Origin: an uncultured Clostridia bacterium
GTDB taxonomy: Bacteria > Bacillota > Clostridia > Christensenellales > Aristaeellaceae
Length of the DNA stretch: 15,932 nt
Direction of reading: 5' to 3'
Assembly: GCA_945877525.1 (NCBI GenBank)
Contig: CAMDVP010000041.1
Span: 1 to 15,932 of the forward strand
The notes beneath the pieces are model-generated. The model made no database searches and had not been told where the DNA came from. It worked only from the letters and a program-made list of their open reading frames with translations. The translations under genes and the position numbers were made by a program. How positions within the stretch are numbered: the stretch's first letter is position 1; each line of letters opens with the position of its first letter. Shown here in pieces: positions 1 to 6,475 of the stretch.

Positions 1-1156
1 TCAGGTATTCCAGATACTCCCGGTCGCGGCACATGGCCTTGCCGGGGGTGTCGGACACCTTGGCCACGGGGCGGCCGTTCACCGTCTGCAGCTTGATGAC
101 GATGTTCAGCGGCTCCTCGCAGGTGTCGTTGGAGCAGAAGGTGCCGATGCCGAAGGACACCTTCACCCGGTCCTTGAAATAGTCGTAGAGCTTTTGCGCC
201 CGGTCGAAGTCCAGCCCGTCGCTGAACAGCAGCAGCTTTGTGCGGGGATCCACGCCGTATTTCCGGTAATGCGCAATCATCTTTTCGCCCCACTCGAAGG
301 GGTCGCCGCTGTCGTGGCGCACGCCGGTATAGTTGTTCACCATGGCGCGGTTAAAGTCCAGCAGGAACAGGTCGGTGGTCACCGTGTCGGTCAGGGCAGT
401 GCCGTTGTCCCCCCGGTATTCGTCGTACCAGTCCTCCATGGCGTAGTGGTTGGTGTAGGCCAGGGGGATGGAATCGATGCCCTGGTACATCTGCACAAAC
501 TCATGGGCATAGGTGCCGATGGGCTTCAGGCCGTATTTCATGGCGAGATACACGTTGGAGGTGCCCACGCAGCTGCCGGTTTCCGCGCTGAAGCGGCGCA
601 CTACCTCGTCCTCCCATTCCCGGGACAGCCGCCGGCGGCTTCCGAACTCGGCAAAGTTGAAGGTGTATTTCCCCGACTGGAAGTCGTGAATCTTCCGGTT
701 CAGCTTCTCTTCCGCCGATGCCCGCAGCACCGCATAGTCATAACGCAGGCGGAAGTATACCTCGTTGACGATTTCCAGCAGGTAAATTTCAAACTGCATC
801 GCGGAGAACAGTGGCCCCCGCACCACAATGCTCAATTCGCCCTGCTCGTTCAGCCCTGTGGTGACATATTCCCGGATGGGCCGCCACAGGCGCAGAAACT
901 CCACATAGTCGTTCTTGATAAAGCGGATGGAGCGCAGGTAATCCAGTTCCTCCCGGGAAAAGCGCAGAGAGCAGAGGTGGTCGATCTGGGCGTTGATTTC
1001 CTCCAGCATCTCCGGGGTGAACACAACGCCCTCGTTGCGGCAACGGAAGTCATACTCCCCGGAAAGATTCGTATGCTTGTGGAAGATCACCTGATCCATG
1101 TTGAACTTGTACAGGTCGGTGTCCAGAAGCGAGGTGACAATGGGTTCCAGACGCAT
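1..1156 (-). CDS. pncB: nicotinate phosphoribosyltransferase (C-terminus beyond the window)
   Basis: Converts nicotinate and PRPP, with ATP hydrolysis, to nicotinate mononucleotide, the committing step of the Preiss-Handler NAD salvage route in the cytoplasm. 385 codons are visible without a stop; E. coli PncB is about 400 aa, so only a short tail is missing. Matches to the PncB family run along the whole length: SLLDTDLYKFNMDQ (9-22), EFGSRRRLSRE (170-180), VGTSNVYLA (197-205), GTYAHEF (214-220), RHDSGDPFEWGEK, FSDGLDFD and LNIVIKLQTVNGRPVAK. The His of GTYAHE (218) aligns with the autophosphorylated His of enterobacterial PncB (family knowledge). Two in-frame ATGs lie 6 nt apart (1162 and 1156). 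The AGGAGG abuts the first and sits 7 nt from the second, so 1156 is chosen. It lies 15 nt after pncA, its pathway predecessor. Confidence 0.96.
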   Translation of the reverse strand, partial: MRLEPIVTSLLDTDLYKFNMDQVIFHKHTNLSGEYDFRCRNEGVVFTPEMLEEINAQIDHLCSLRFSREELDYLRSIRFIKNDYVEFLRLWRPIREYVTTGLNEQGELSIVVRGPLFSAMQFEIYLLEIVNEVYFRLRYDYAVLRASAEEKLNRKIHDFQSGKYTFNFAEFGSRRRLSREWEDEVVRRFSAETGSCVGTSNVYLAMKYGLKPIGTYAHEFVQMYQGIDSIPLAYTNHYAMEDWYDEYRGDNGTALTDTVTTDLFLLDFNRAMVNNYTGVRHDSGDPFEWGEKMIAHYRKYGVDPRTKLLLFSDGLDFDRAQKLYDYFKDRVKVSFGIGTFCSNDTCEEPLNIVIKLQTVNGRPVAKVSDTPGKAMCRDREYLEYL

Positions 1157-1171
1157 GGACATGCCTCCTTC

Positions 1172-1699
1172 TTAATCGGCTACGTCGATCTGGCAGCTGC
1201 GCAGGGTAGACAGGGCCGCCCGGTGGGATTCCGGCGTCACCCCAGCACAGCAGGCGGCGTCCACTGAAATGGGCGCTTCCGGGAAATGCGCCTTGAGAAG
1301 CAGCGCGTTGCTCACCACGCAAATGTCCGTGCAAAGCCCTGCCATCTCGATGGAAAAATCGTCGCCCCCCGCAGCTTTCTCAATCATTTCCGGCAGCGCC
1401 ACGCTGCCGAAGGTGGGCTTTTCCACCGCCGTATAGTCCCGGCCCTGCAGGGCCCTGGCCACTTCGGCGTCCAGCTGCCAGCCCGCTGTGCCGCGGATGC
1501 AGTGGGGCACCGGCAGCTTTCTTCCCTCGGCGGTGGACAGATAGTTTTCTTCATGGGTATCCAGGGTCACCAGTACTTCGCCGTCAAAGCCGCGGATTTT
1601 CTCCGCCACCCACGGCACGATGGCCGCGGCCTCTGGCGTGCCCAGCGCGCCGTCCACAAAATCCTTCTGCATATCCACAATAATCAGAAAATGCTTCAT
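1172..1699 (-). CDS. pncA: nicotinamidase / isochorismatase-family cysteine hydrolase
   Basis: Predicted to deamidate nicotinamide to nicotinate, the substrate of the next gene, pncB. 175 aa, a single isochorismatase-like domain. The expected triad is visible: Asp9 (IIVDMQKDF), Lys94 (AVEKPTFGS) and Cys127 (GLCTDICV). Likely metal ligands are Asp47 and His49 (TLDTHEENY) and His66 (PVPHCIRGT). An in-frame ATG at 1732 would add 11 residues, but the family start is the MKHFLIIVD segment at 1699, preceded by a modest GAGAGG site about 9 nt upstream. Some clade members act on other amides. The pncB partner 15 nt downstream makes nicotinamide the best substrate guess. It is probably transcribed with crh upstream, across a 69-nt gap that holds a hairpin. 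Confidence 0.93.
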   Translation of the reverse strand: MKHFLIIVDMQKDFVDGALGTPEAAAIVPWVAEKIRGFDGEVLVTLDTHEENYLSTAEGRKLPVPHCIRGTAGWQLDAEVARALQGRDYTAVEKPTFGSVALPEMIEKAAGGDDFSIEMAGLCTDICVVSNALLLKAHFPEAPISVDAACCAGVTPESHRAALSTLRSCQIDVAD

Positions 1700-1724
1700 C
1701 CGACCATTCCTCTCTTCCTTCGCC

Positions 1725-1755
1725 CTGCGCAAAACCGCCCCGCGGTTTCCCGCAG
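1725..1755 (-). other. imperfect hairpin between crh and pncA
   Basis: On the transcribed strand the 69-nt gap can fold into CTGCG / AAACCGC - GGG loop - GCGGTTT / CGCAG: a 7-bp upper stem and a 5-bp lower stem separated by a 2x2 internal loop. No U-run follows, so it does not look like a full terminator. It may process, stabilise or partly attenuate the mRNA ahead of the NAD salvage genes; that role is inference. Confidence 0.5.
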
Positions 1756-1768
1756 AGCGGCAGCGCTG

Positions 1769-2026
1769 TCATTCTTCCCCGGCCAGCCACTTTTCCACCG
1801 CGGCGGCGGCCTCGGCCTCGTCAGGGCCCTCGGCCAGCAGGGTCATGCTTTTCTGGTCGTCCAGTCCCAGGGATAAAAGCCCCAGCATGGACTTGGCGTT
1901 GACCAGCTTCTGCTCGTGTTCAATCATCACGCGGCTCTCATAGCGGCCGGTTATCTGCACCAGCTGCGCCGCAAGGGCCCGCGTCAGCGGCTTTCCGTCC
2001 GGAAAGGCAATGGGTTTGCGAATCAT
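1769..2026 (-). CDS. crh: Crh-like HPr-family protein (Thr at the His15 position)
   Basis: 85-aa HPr-fold protein. HPr carries phosphate on His15 for PTS sugar uptake and on Ser46 for CcpA-dependent catabolite control. Here the GxHARPA active-site segment is replaced by PLTRALAAQLVQ, so residue 15 is Thr and residue 17 is Ala. The regulatory segment LVNAKSMLGLLSLGL is intact with Ser at position 46. Loss of His15 with Ser46 kept is the hallmark of Bacillus Crh, which also lies downstream of whiA. A regulatory rather than sugar-transport role is therefore inferred: phosphorylation by an HPr kinase and binding to a CcpA-type protein. The start overlaps the whiA stop (ATGA), with AAGGAGG 7 nt upstream inside whiA, suggesting translational coupling. 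The gene could equally be annotated as a divergent ptsH. Confidence 0.85.
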   Translation of the reverse strand: MIRKPIAFPDGKPLTRALAAQLVQITGRYESRVMIEHEQKLVNAKSMLGLLSLGLDDQKSMTLLAEGPDEAEAAAAVEKWLAGEE

Positions 2027-3009
2027 GTGCGTTCCTCCTTTCCCTCCCGCGCCACGGGCGGCAGCGTCAGGCGAATTTCATTGGCAATATCCATCAGGCG
2101 GCGCATACGGTGGTTTACGCCGCTCTTTCCCACAGGAGGCTCCATCAGCTGGCCCAGCTCAGCCAGACTCAGGGAGGTATGCTCCAGGCGCAGCCGGGCC
2201 ATTTCCCGCAGGCCCGGCGGCAGGGTGAACAGCCCCCGCTGAATGGAAATCAGCTTAATGGCCTCAATCTGCCCGTCGGCGGCATTGAGCATGCGCTCGC
2301 TGTTATGCTCGTCGCAGTTGGAGGCCCGGTTGGCCCCGGCGCGCATCTGCTTGGTGATACGGATGTTCTCCATCTCCAGCACCGCATGGGTCGCGCCCAT
2401 TAACGCCAGCATGTCGGTGATTTCCTGCGCGCCCTTGAGGTAGATCACATTCTGCCCCCGGCGGACATGCTCGTGCACCGGCAGGCCGGACTTTTCCAGC
2501 AGCCTTTCCAGGGTCTGGCGCAGGCTCTGATCCTCCGCCACCCATTCAAAGTGATAGCCCTTCTCCGGGCTTGTCACCGACCCGCAGCCCAGGAACGCCC
2601 CCCGCAGGAAGGCTCTGCGGCAGCACTGCCGGGTCATGGGGTGCCGGGGCGCGGTGCGCCGCAGGGCGATGTGTCCCTCCTCGTCCTGCTCCATCATGTG
2701 CAGGGCAAGCAGCAGCGTTTGGGAGTCCTGGTCGCCCAGGGTCAGCACGCAGCTGCGCCGTCCGCCCAGGCGGGTGTGCTGCACAAAATGCAGCCGCGCC
2801 GTAATGCCGAGCCTTGTGCGCAAAAGCAGGAAAATTCGTCGGGCCAGGGCGGCGTTTTCCACGCGGTAGGTCACCTGCACGCGGCCCAGGCCTCTGAGCG
2901 CCAGGCTCCCGGAGGTCTGGGTGAGGGCGCTGAGCTCGGACAGCATGCAGCACTCCTTCCCCAGGGGCAGGCGGATCAGCTCGTCCTTGGCCATGGATGA
3001 AAAGGACAT
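2023..3009 (-). CDS. whiA: DNA-binding regulator WhiA
   Basis: 328 aa, full length for WhiA. The N-terminal half is the degenerate LAGLIDADG homing-endonuclease-like fold, with the conserved RAFLRGAFLGCGSV at 132-145. The linker has the diagnostic NRASNCDEHN (227-236). The C-terminal helix-turn-helix spans roughly 278-308 (LSLAELGQLM...GKSGVNHRMRRL). WhiA controls sporulation septation in Streptomyces and affects cell division and chromosome segregation in Bacillus (family knowledge); the target here is unknown. The start at 3009 has AAGGAG about 5 nt upstream, and that site overlaps the rapZ TAA stop 10 nt away. Its 3' end overlaps the start of crh. Confidence 0.95.
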   Translation of the reverse strand: MSFSSMAKDELIRLPLGKECCMLSELSALTQTSGSLALRGLGRVQVTYRVENAALARRIFLLLRTRLGITARLHFVQHTRLGGRRSCVLTLGDQDSQTLLLALHMMEQDEEGHIALRRTAPRHPMTRQCCRRAFLRGAFLGCGSVTSPEKGYHFEWVAEDQSLRQTLERLLEKSGLPVHEHVRRGQNVIYLKGAQEITDMLALMGATHAVLEMENIRITKQMRAGANRASNCDEHNSERMLNAADGQIEAIKLISIQRGLFTLPPGLREMARLRLEHTSLSLAELGQLMEPPVGKSGVNHRMRRLMDIANEIRLTLPPVAREGKEERT

Positions 3010-3018
3010 GGCTTCTCC

Positions 3019-3921
3019 TTACTCGTCGGCCTCGGTGCCGTTTTTCCAGTGCGCCTGTTCGATTTCCAGGTCGCGGTGGTTCACGTCCACCGGGTAGTTT
3101 TCCTTTTGAAGTACGTCTCCGATGGCCTCCGCAATGGCCACGCTCCGATGCTGCCCGCCGGTGCAGCCCACGGCGATCATCAGCCTGTGCTTGCCCTCCT
3201 CCTGATAATGGGGCAAAAGGAAGTGCAGCATATCCGTGGTTTTGTCCATAAACTCCCGCGTAACGGGATGCTCCATCACGAAGCTGCGCACATCCTCGTC
3301 CAGGCCGCTGTGGCAGCCCAAGCCCTCGATATAGAACGGGTTAGGCAAAAAGCGCACGTCGTAGACCAGGTCGGCCTGCCGGGGCAGCCCGCGCTTGAAG
3401 CCGAAGGACATCACCTCAATGCGCATGGGCACGTTTTCCCCATCGGTCTGCACAATGGTCTGCAGCCTTTTCTGCAGCTGCTTGGGGCGCAGAGCGGAGG
3501 TGTCGATTACATAGTTGGCAATCTCCCGAAGAGGCTGCAGGCAGTCCCGCTCCATGGCGATGGCCTCAGTAAGGCTTACCTGGCTTGAAGCCAGGGGATG
3601 ATCCCGGCGGCTTTCCTTGTAGCGGGTCACCAGCACGTCGTCGCTGGCCTCCATGAACAGGGTTTCAATCTGATGTCCCAGGGAGCGCGCCTCGCGGATC
3701 AGGCGGCTGAGGGCCTTCGCGTCGAAAAACTCGCCGCTGCGCACATCCATGGCAAGAGCCACCAGCTTGCAGTGCATGGCGGTGGTCTCGCAGATTTCCA
3801 TGAACTTGACCATCATCATCGGCGGAAGGTTGTCCACACAGAAGGCTCCAAGGTCCTCCAGATACCGGGTGGCCGAGGTTTTTCCGGCGCCGCTCAGGCC
3901 GGTCAGCAGCAGGAAGCGCAC
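3019..3921 (-). CDS. rapZ: RapZ/YvcJ-family nucleotide-binding protein
   Basis: 300 aa from a GTG start. Walker A is GLSGAGKT (8-15), followed by the family signature FCVDNLPP (27-34). The C-terminal domain carries GCTGGQHRSV (252-261), the conserved Cys/His loop of RapZ proteins. In E. coli RapZ targets the GlmZ sRNA for decay and senses glucosamine-6-phosphate; in Bacillus YvcJ is a nucleotide-binding and hydrolysing protein (family knowledge). Placement after murB fits a link to cell-wall precursor supply. An ATG at 3984 would overlap murB by 35 nt and add 21 unrelated residues. GTG at 3921 has a GAGAGGGG site about 5 nt upstream and begins the beta strand before Walker A, so it is preferred. 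whiA follows after 9 nt, with no yvcK between them. Confidence 0.94.
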   Translation of the reverse strand: MRFLLLTGLSGAGKTSATRYLEDLGAFCVDNLPPMMMVKFMEICETTAMHCKLVALAMDVRSGEFFDAKALSRLIREARSLGHQIETLFMEASDDVLVTRYKESRRDHPLASSQVSLTEAIAMERDCLQPLREIANYVIDTSALRPKQLQKRLQTIVQTDGENVPMRIEVMSFGFKRGLPRQADLVYDVRFLPNPFYIEGLGCHSGLDEDVRSFVMEHPVTREFMDKTTDMLHFLLPHYQEEGKHRLMIAVGCTGGQHRSVAIAEAIGDVLQKENYPVDVNHRDLEIEQAHWKNGTEADE

Positions 3922-3949
3922 ATGAACCCCTCTCTTTCGTATAAAGCGC

Positions 3950-4891
3950 TCAGACACCAAGGGCCGGCGCGTCCTCACCCACAATGCGAACCTCCGGCTC
4001 CAGCCATATGCCCGTCCGGTCGTACACAGCGCGCTGCACCTGCGCCATCAGCTGCAGGAAATCCGCCGCCGTGCCTCCCAGATTGACCAGAAACCCGGCG
4101 TGCTTCTCGCTCACCTGTGCGCCGCCCACCCGCAGCCCTTTCAGGCCGCACTGGTCAATCAGCGCCGAGGCATAGCCGTTTGCCGGCCTCTTGAAGGTGC
4201 TGCCCGCGCTGGGCTGCTGCAGGGGCTGCTTTTCCGCCCGGCGGCGCTTGAGGTCAGCCATTTCGGCAAGGATGGCCTCCCGGTCTCCCTCCGCAAGGCG
4301 GAAGGTCACCCGGGTCACCACGGCGTTTTCCTCCATCAGCCGGGTGCGGCGGTGGGAAAACGCCATCTCCTCCGCCGTATAGGCAAAAGGCTCGCCCGCC
4401 ATGGTCAGGCCCTCCACCCGCTCGGTCGCCTGGCCCAGCTCGCCGCCATAGGCTCCGGCATTCATGTAGATGCCGCCGCCCACCGTGCCGGGAATACCCC
4501 CCGCAAAGGCCAGGCCGGCCAGGCCTTTCTCCGCCGCCGCCAGGGCCGCGGAGGAGAGCAGCGCCCCCGCCCCTGTCCGGAGGATGCATCCATCCACCTC
4601 CACGCTGTTCATGACGCCGCACAGGCGAATCACCAGCCCGCGGATGCCTCCGTCCAGCACCAGCAGGTTGCTGCCCCGGCCCATCAGGGTCACAGGCACG
4701 CCCATGTCTGCGGCGCTTTCCAGCGCGACGCGCAGCTGCGCCTCGTCGGCGGGTTCCGCCATCAGATCAGCCGGGCCGCCCAGGCGCAGGGTGGTGTAGT
4801 CTGCCATGGATGCGTGGCGTGTCAGCCTCATGGACGGAGCGCGCTGAGAAAGGCGGCGCTCCAGGGCGGACATGTCTTGAAGATCAAGCAT
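3950..4891 (-). CDS. murB: UDP-N-acetylenolpyruvoylglucosamine reductase
   Basis: Reduces UDP-GlcNAc-enolpyruvate to UDP-MurNAc with NADPH and FAD, the second committed step of peptidoglycan precursor synthesis (cytoplasm). 313 aa, of the shorter type II form usual in Gram-positives. The FAD-binding region shows YTTLRLGGPAD (32-42), GRGSNLLV (71-78) and GGIPGTVGGGIYMNAGAYGG (131-150). The proton-donor serine is in SAGSTFKRP (Ser231), and the late catalytic glutamate is in LEPEVRIVG (Glu300). The start at 4891 has AGGAGG 8 nt upstream and lies about 17 nt after the predicted transcription start, making murB the first gene of the operon murB-rapZ-whiA-crh-pncA-pncB. Confidence 0.96.
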   Translation of the reverse strand: MLDLQDMSALERRLSQRAPSMRLTRHASMADYTTLRLGGPADLMAEPADEAQLRVALESAADMGVPVTLMGRGSNLLVLDGGIRGLVIRLCGVMNSVEVDGCILRTGAGALLSSAALAAAEKGLAGLAFAGGIPGTVGGGIYMNAGAYGGELGQATERVEGLTMAGEPFAYTAEEMAFSHRRTRLMEENAVVTRVTFRLAEGDREAILAEMADLKRRRAEKQPLQQPSAGSTFKRPANGYASALIDQCGLKGLRVGGAQVSEKHAGFLVNLGGTAADFLQLMAQVQRAVYDRTGIWLEPEVRIVGEDAPALGV

Positions 4892-4914
4892 GGGACGAAC
4901 CTCCTAATGGGTCT

Positions 4915-4943
4915 ATTGTACAGCATTTTACCCGCTTCATCAA
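4915..4943 (-). promoter_or_regulatory. sigma-70/A-type promoter of the murB operon
   Basis: Read on the minus strand: TTGATG (4943-4938), 17-nt spacer, TACAAT (4920-4915). Four of six and five of six consensus bases match. It places transcription start near 4908, just ahead of the murB ribosome binding site. Confidence 0.7.
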
Positions 4944-5011
4944 GCAAAAATCCGCCCAAAAGGGGCAAATCGGTTTCCGAAATTGCCCCGGTTTTCCCTG
5001 TCGGTTTTCAC

Positions 5012-5048
5012 CAAAAAAGCAGCGCCGGGGCCATGCATGCCGGCGCTG
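5012..5048 (-). terminator. intrinsic terminator of the two-gene membrane unit
   Basis: On the minus strand CAGCGCCGG and CCGGCGCTG form a perfect 9-bp stem around an 11-nt loop, followed by CTTTTTT. It lies just past the stop at 5076 and before the murB promoter, separating the two transcription units. Confidence 0.88.
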
Positions 5049-5075
5049 TGCAAAGGATATGCCCGCCATCCGTCT

Positions 5076-5603
5076 TCATTCCACGATGGCCACGGCCTGC
5101 TCGGCGGGAAGCATGTCCCCCATTTCCACAGGGGTGGGCACGGGCTGCTCCGTCCGGCGCAGCGCTGCGTTCAGTTCCTTCAGGCGGTTGATTCTTCCCT
5201 GCACCCGCATACCCGTCAGCGCCCGGGAGCGGTAGCGGTCAAACAGCGCGCGCACCCCCATGGTCACGGGAATGGCCGCCCAGAACCCCGCCGCGGAGGC
5301 CACCGCGCCGCCCACCCCAAGGGCCGCGCCGGTTTTCACCATGCGGTAGGCGCCGTCCTTCATGCCGGTGGCAGTGGGCTTGCGCCCAAGGAGCACCTTT
5401 GTCCCTTCCGTCGCGGCAATCATTACAAAGGGCAGCGCGGAGCAAACCGAGCCCGTCAATTCCGTCATCAGCCCGGTTTCCTCCAGCAGCCCCGTCTCCA
5501 CCGCCACCTCGTCCATATAGGTCAGCCCCGTGGCAATGGCGTCCACCACGGTGTCATGCTGGCGTTTTTTGTATTCCTTCACCATTTCCTGATAGGTTTT
5601 CAT
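5076..5603 (-). CDS. unrecognised membrane-associated protein with glycine-rich hydrophobic segment
   Basis: 175 aa; I do not recognise the family. The N-terminus is charged and helical (MKTYQEMVKEYKKRQ). Two hydrophobic stretches follow: about 52-65 (SVCSALPFVMIAA) and 92-116 (GAALGVGGAVASAAGFWAAIPVTMG). The second is spaced with small Gly/Ala residues like a glycine zipper, which often packs helices in membranes. A basic stretch (RALFDRYRSRALTGMR) follows, then a hydrophilic tail. There is no cleavable signal peptide. Of two in-frame ATGs 6 nt apart, 5603 is preferred because AAGGAG is 8 nt upstream of it and only 2 nt from 5609. It lies 20 nt downstream of the coiled-coil gene and ahead of the 5012-5048 terminator, so the two are probably one transcript. 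EcsC-like topology was considered but not supported. Confidence 0.75.
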   Translation of the reverse strand: MKTYQEMVKEYKKRQHDTVVDAIATGLTYMDEVAVETGLLEETGLMTELTGSVCSALPFVMIAATEGTKVLLGRKPTATGMKDGAYRMVKTGAALGVGGAVASAAGFWAAIPVTMGVRALFDRYRSRALTGMRVQGRINRLKELNAALRRTEQPVPTPVEMGDMLPAEQAVAIVE

Positions 5604-5623
5604 CCGCATATCTCCTTACAGGG

Positions 5624-6073
5624 TCACTTGAACAGGTTCAGCACCGTCACAATCACCCACGCGCCGGCGATAATGGCCGCCAGCACCGTGAGCTGCCGGA
5701 TGATCCCCGTTTTGTCGTGCCTGTCCCGCCGGGAGGCCTTCTCGCTCTCGAGGGCCTTTTGCCGGCTTTCGATGGCGCTGAGGCGGCGATTCAGGTCGTC
5801 CAGCCGCCTGTCCGTGTCCCGCTCTCTTTCCTGCAGGGCGCTTTCCAGGGCCTGTACGTCGCTTCTTATGCACTGGGCGGCGCGGTCCTGCTCCCGCTGC
5901 AAATCCTCCAGGGATTTGCGCAGCCGTGCCTGATCCTCGCACAGCCCCTCGGCCACCAGCGTCATCTCGGAGGTAAACTGCTCCACCAGCTGCCCGGTGG
6001 TTTCCCCCTTCACTGCCCGCAGCGCGCTGTTCCACAGCTGCGCGGGCTTGCTGACGGTCTTGTCCTCCGACAT
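5624..6073 (-). CDS. coiled-coil protein with single C-terminal transmembrane helix
   Basis: 149 aa, family not recognised. A long, highly charged, Glu/Arg/Gln/Leu-rich region (about 45-115, e.g. LESALQERERDTDRRLDDLN) reads as a coiled coil. It is followed by a basic patch (SRRDRHDK) and one hydrophobic helix (about 127-146, LTVLAAIIAGAWVIVTVL) ending in NLFK. This predicts a tail-anchored protein with the coiled coil in the cytoplasm. The ATG at 6073 is chosen because AAGGAGG lies 7 nt upstream; the ATG at 6079 abuts that site. A strong promoter lies just upstream. It is the first gene of a two-gene unit with the 5076-5603 gene, so the products may act together at the membrane (inference). 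No enzymatic motif is visible. Confidence 0.8.
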   Translation of the reverse strand: MSEDKTVSKPAQLWNSALRAVKGETTGQLVEQFTSEMTLVAEGLCEDQARLRKSLEDLQREQDRAAQCIRSDVQALESALQERERDTDRRLDDLNRRLSAIESRQKALESEKASRRDRHDKTGIIRQLTVLAAIIAGAWVIVTVLNLFK

Positions 6074-6096
6074 GGTCATCCCTCCTTGCCATCCTT

Positions 6097-6124
6097 ATTA
6101 TACCACACCCGTCCCAAAGTGCAA
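6097..6124 (-). promoter_or_regulatory. promoter of the two-gene membrane unit (extended -10)
   Basis: On the minus strand: TTGCAC (6124-6119), 16-nt spacer, perfect TATAAT (6102-6097) preceded by TGG, an extended -10. Transcription would start near 6090, giving a leader of about 17 nt that contains the AAGGAGG site. The -35 match is weak (3 of 6). Confidence 0.72.
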
Positions 6125-6213
6125 CTCGCCCCGCCCTCAATCCGCACCCCCGCAGCCGAATTGTCGTTCCTGCCTATCCAACGCAGCGCCCGGGTGTTTT
6201 CTTCCATGGCCGA

Positions 6214-6355
6214 ATACTGTTCTCACCTAAAACGATTGCTTTGTCAAAGGCATACATTTCGCGCCTGCGGGCGCGACCAAAGGGCTTTCCGATCGCCCTT
6301 TGGAAACCTTCGGGGCCCGTTCCCTTATTGCTATGCATTCAATACAGCACAGTAT
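6214..6355. repeat. 142-bp structured intergenic repeat, copy B
   Basis: This fills most of the gene-free stretch 6074-6475. The ends are ATACTGT and ACAGTAT, a perfect 7-bp terminal inverted repeat. The central 61 bp (6257-6317) is the exact reverse complement of 11609-11669, and similarity continues through both flanks to the ends (copy A, 140 bp). Inside are two hairpins: CGCGCC-TGCG-GGCGCG (6260-6275) and a 9-bp stem CCAAAGGGC / GCCCTTTGG with a 9-nt loop (6277-6303). No ORF or U-run is seen. It resembles a non-autonomous MITE or REP-type element. Its right end lies 20 bp from the -35 box of the LacI-family gene. The remainder, 6125-6213, shows nothing recognisable. Confidence 0.85.
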
Positions 6356-6374
6356 GAAGCCCGCATTTTCGCGC

Positions 6375-6403
6375 TTGACTTCATCTCGTTCTTATGGTAT
6401 GCT
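6375..6403 (+). promoter_or_regulatory. sigma-70/A-type promoter of the LacI-family regulator
   Basis: TTGACT (6375-6380), exactly 17 nt, TATGCT (6398-6403): five of six and four of six consensus bases. Transcription start is expected near 6410, directly in front of the operator-like site at 6414-6427. Confidence 0.8.
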
Positions 6404-6413
6404 TGCACAGGAA

Positions 6414-6427
6414 TGAAAACGTTACCG
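6414..6427 (+). promoter_or_regulatory. putative LacI/GalR-family operator at the regulator's start site
   Basis: TGAAAACGTTACCG has the central CG with flanking A-tract typical of LacI/GalR operators. It lies just downstream of the predicted transcription start, where a bound repressor would block transcription. A close match (GGAAACGATACC) occurs ahead of malQ. It also matches 12 of 14 positions of the CcpA cre consensus TGWAANCGNTNWCA, so CcpA-type control is an alternative. Confidence 0.55.
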
Positions 6428-6475
6428 AAGATCTGACCGGCCTGCCCGCAGGCCGTGCTGCGGAGGCTCGTGCGC

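Noticed and set aside
194..1267. 357-codon plus-strand frame at the left edge
   Set aside because: It is antisense to pncB, which matches its family along the full visible length.
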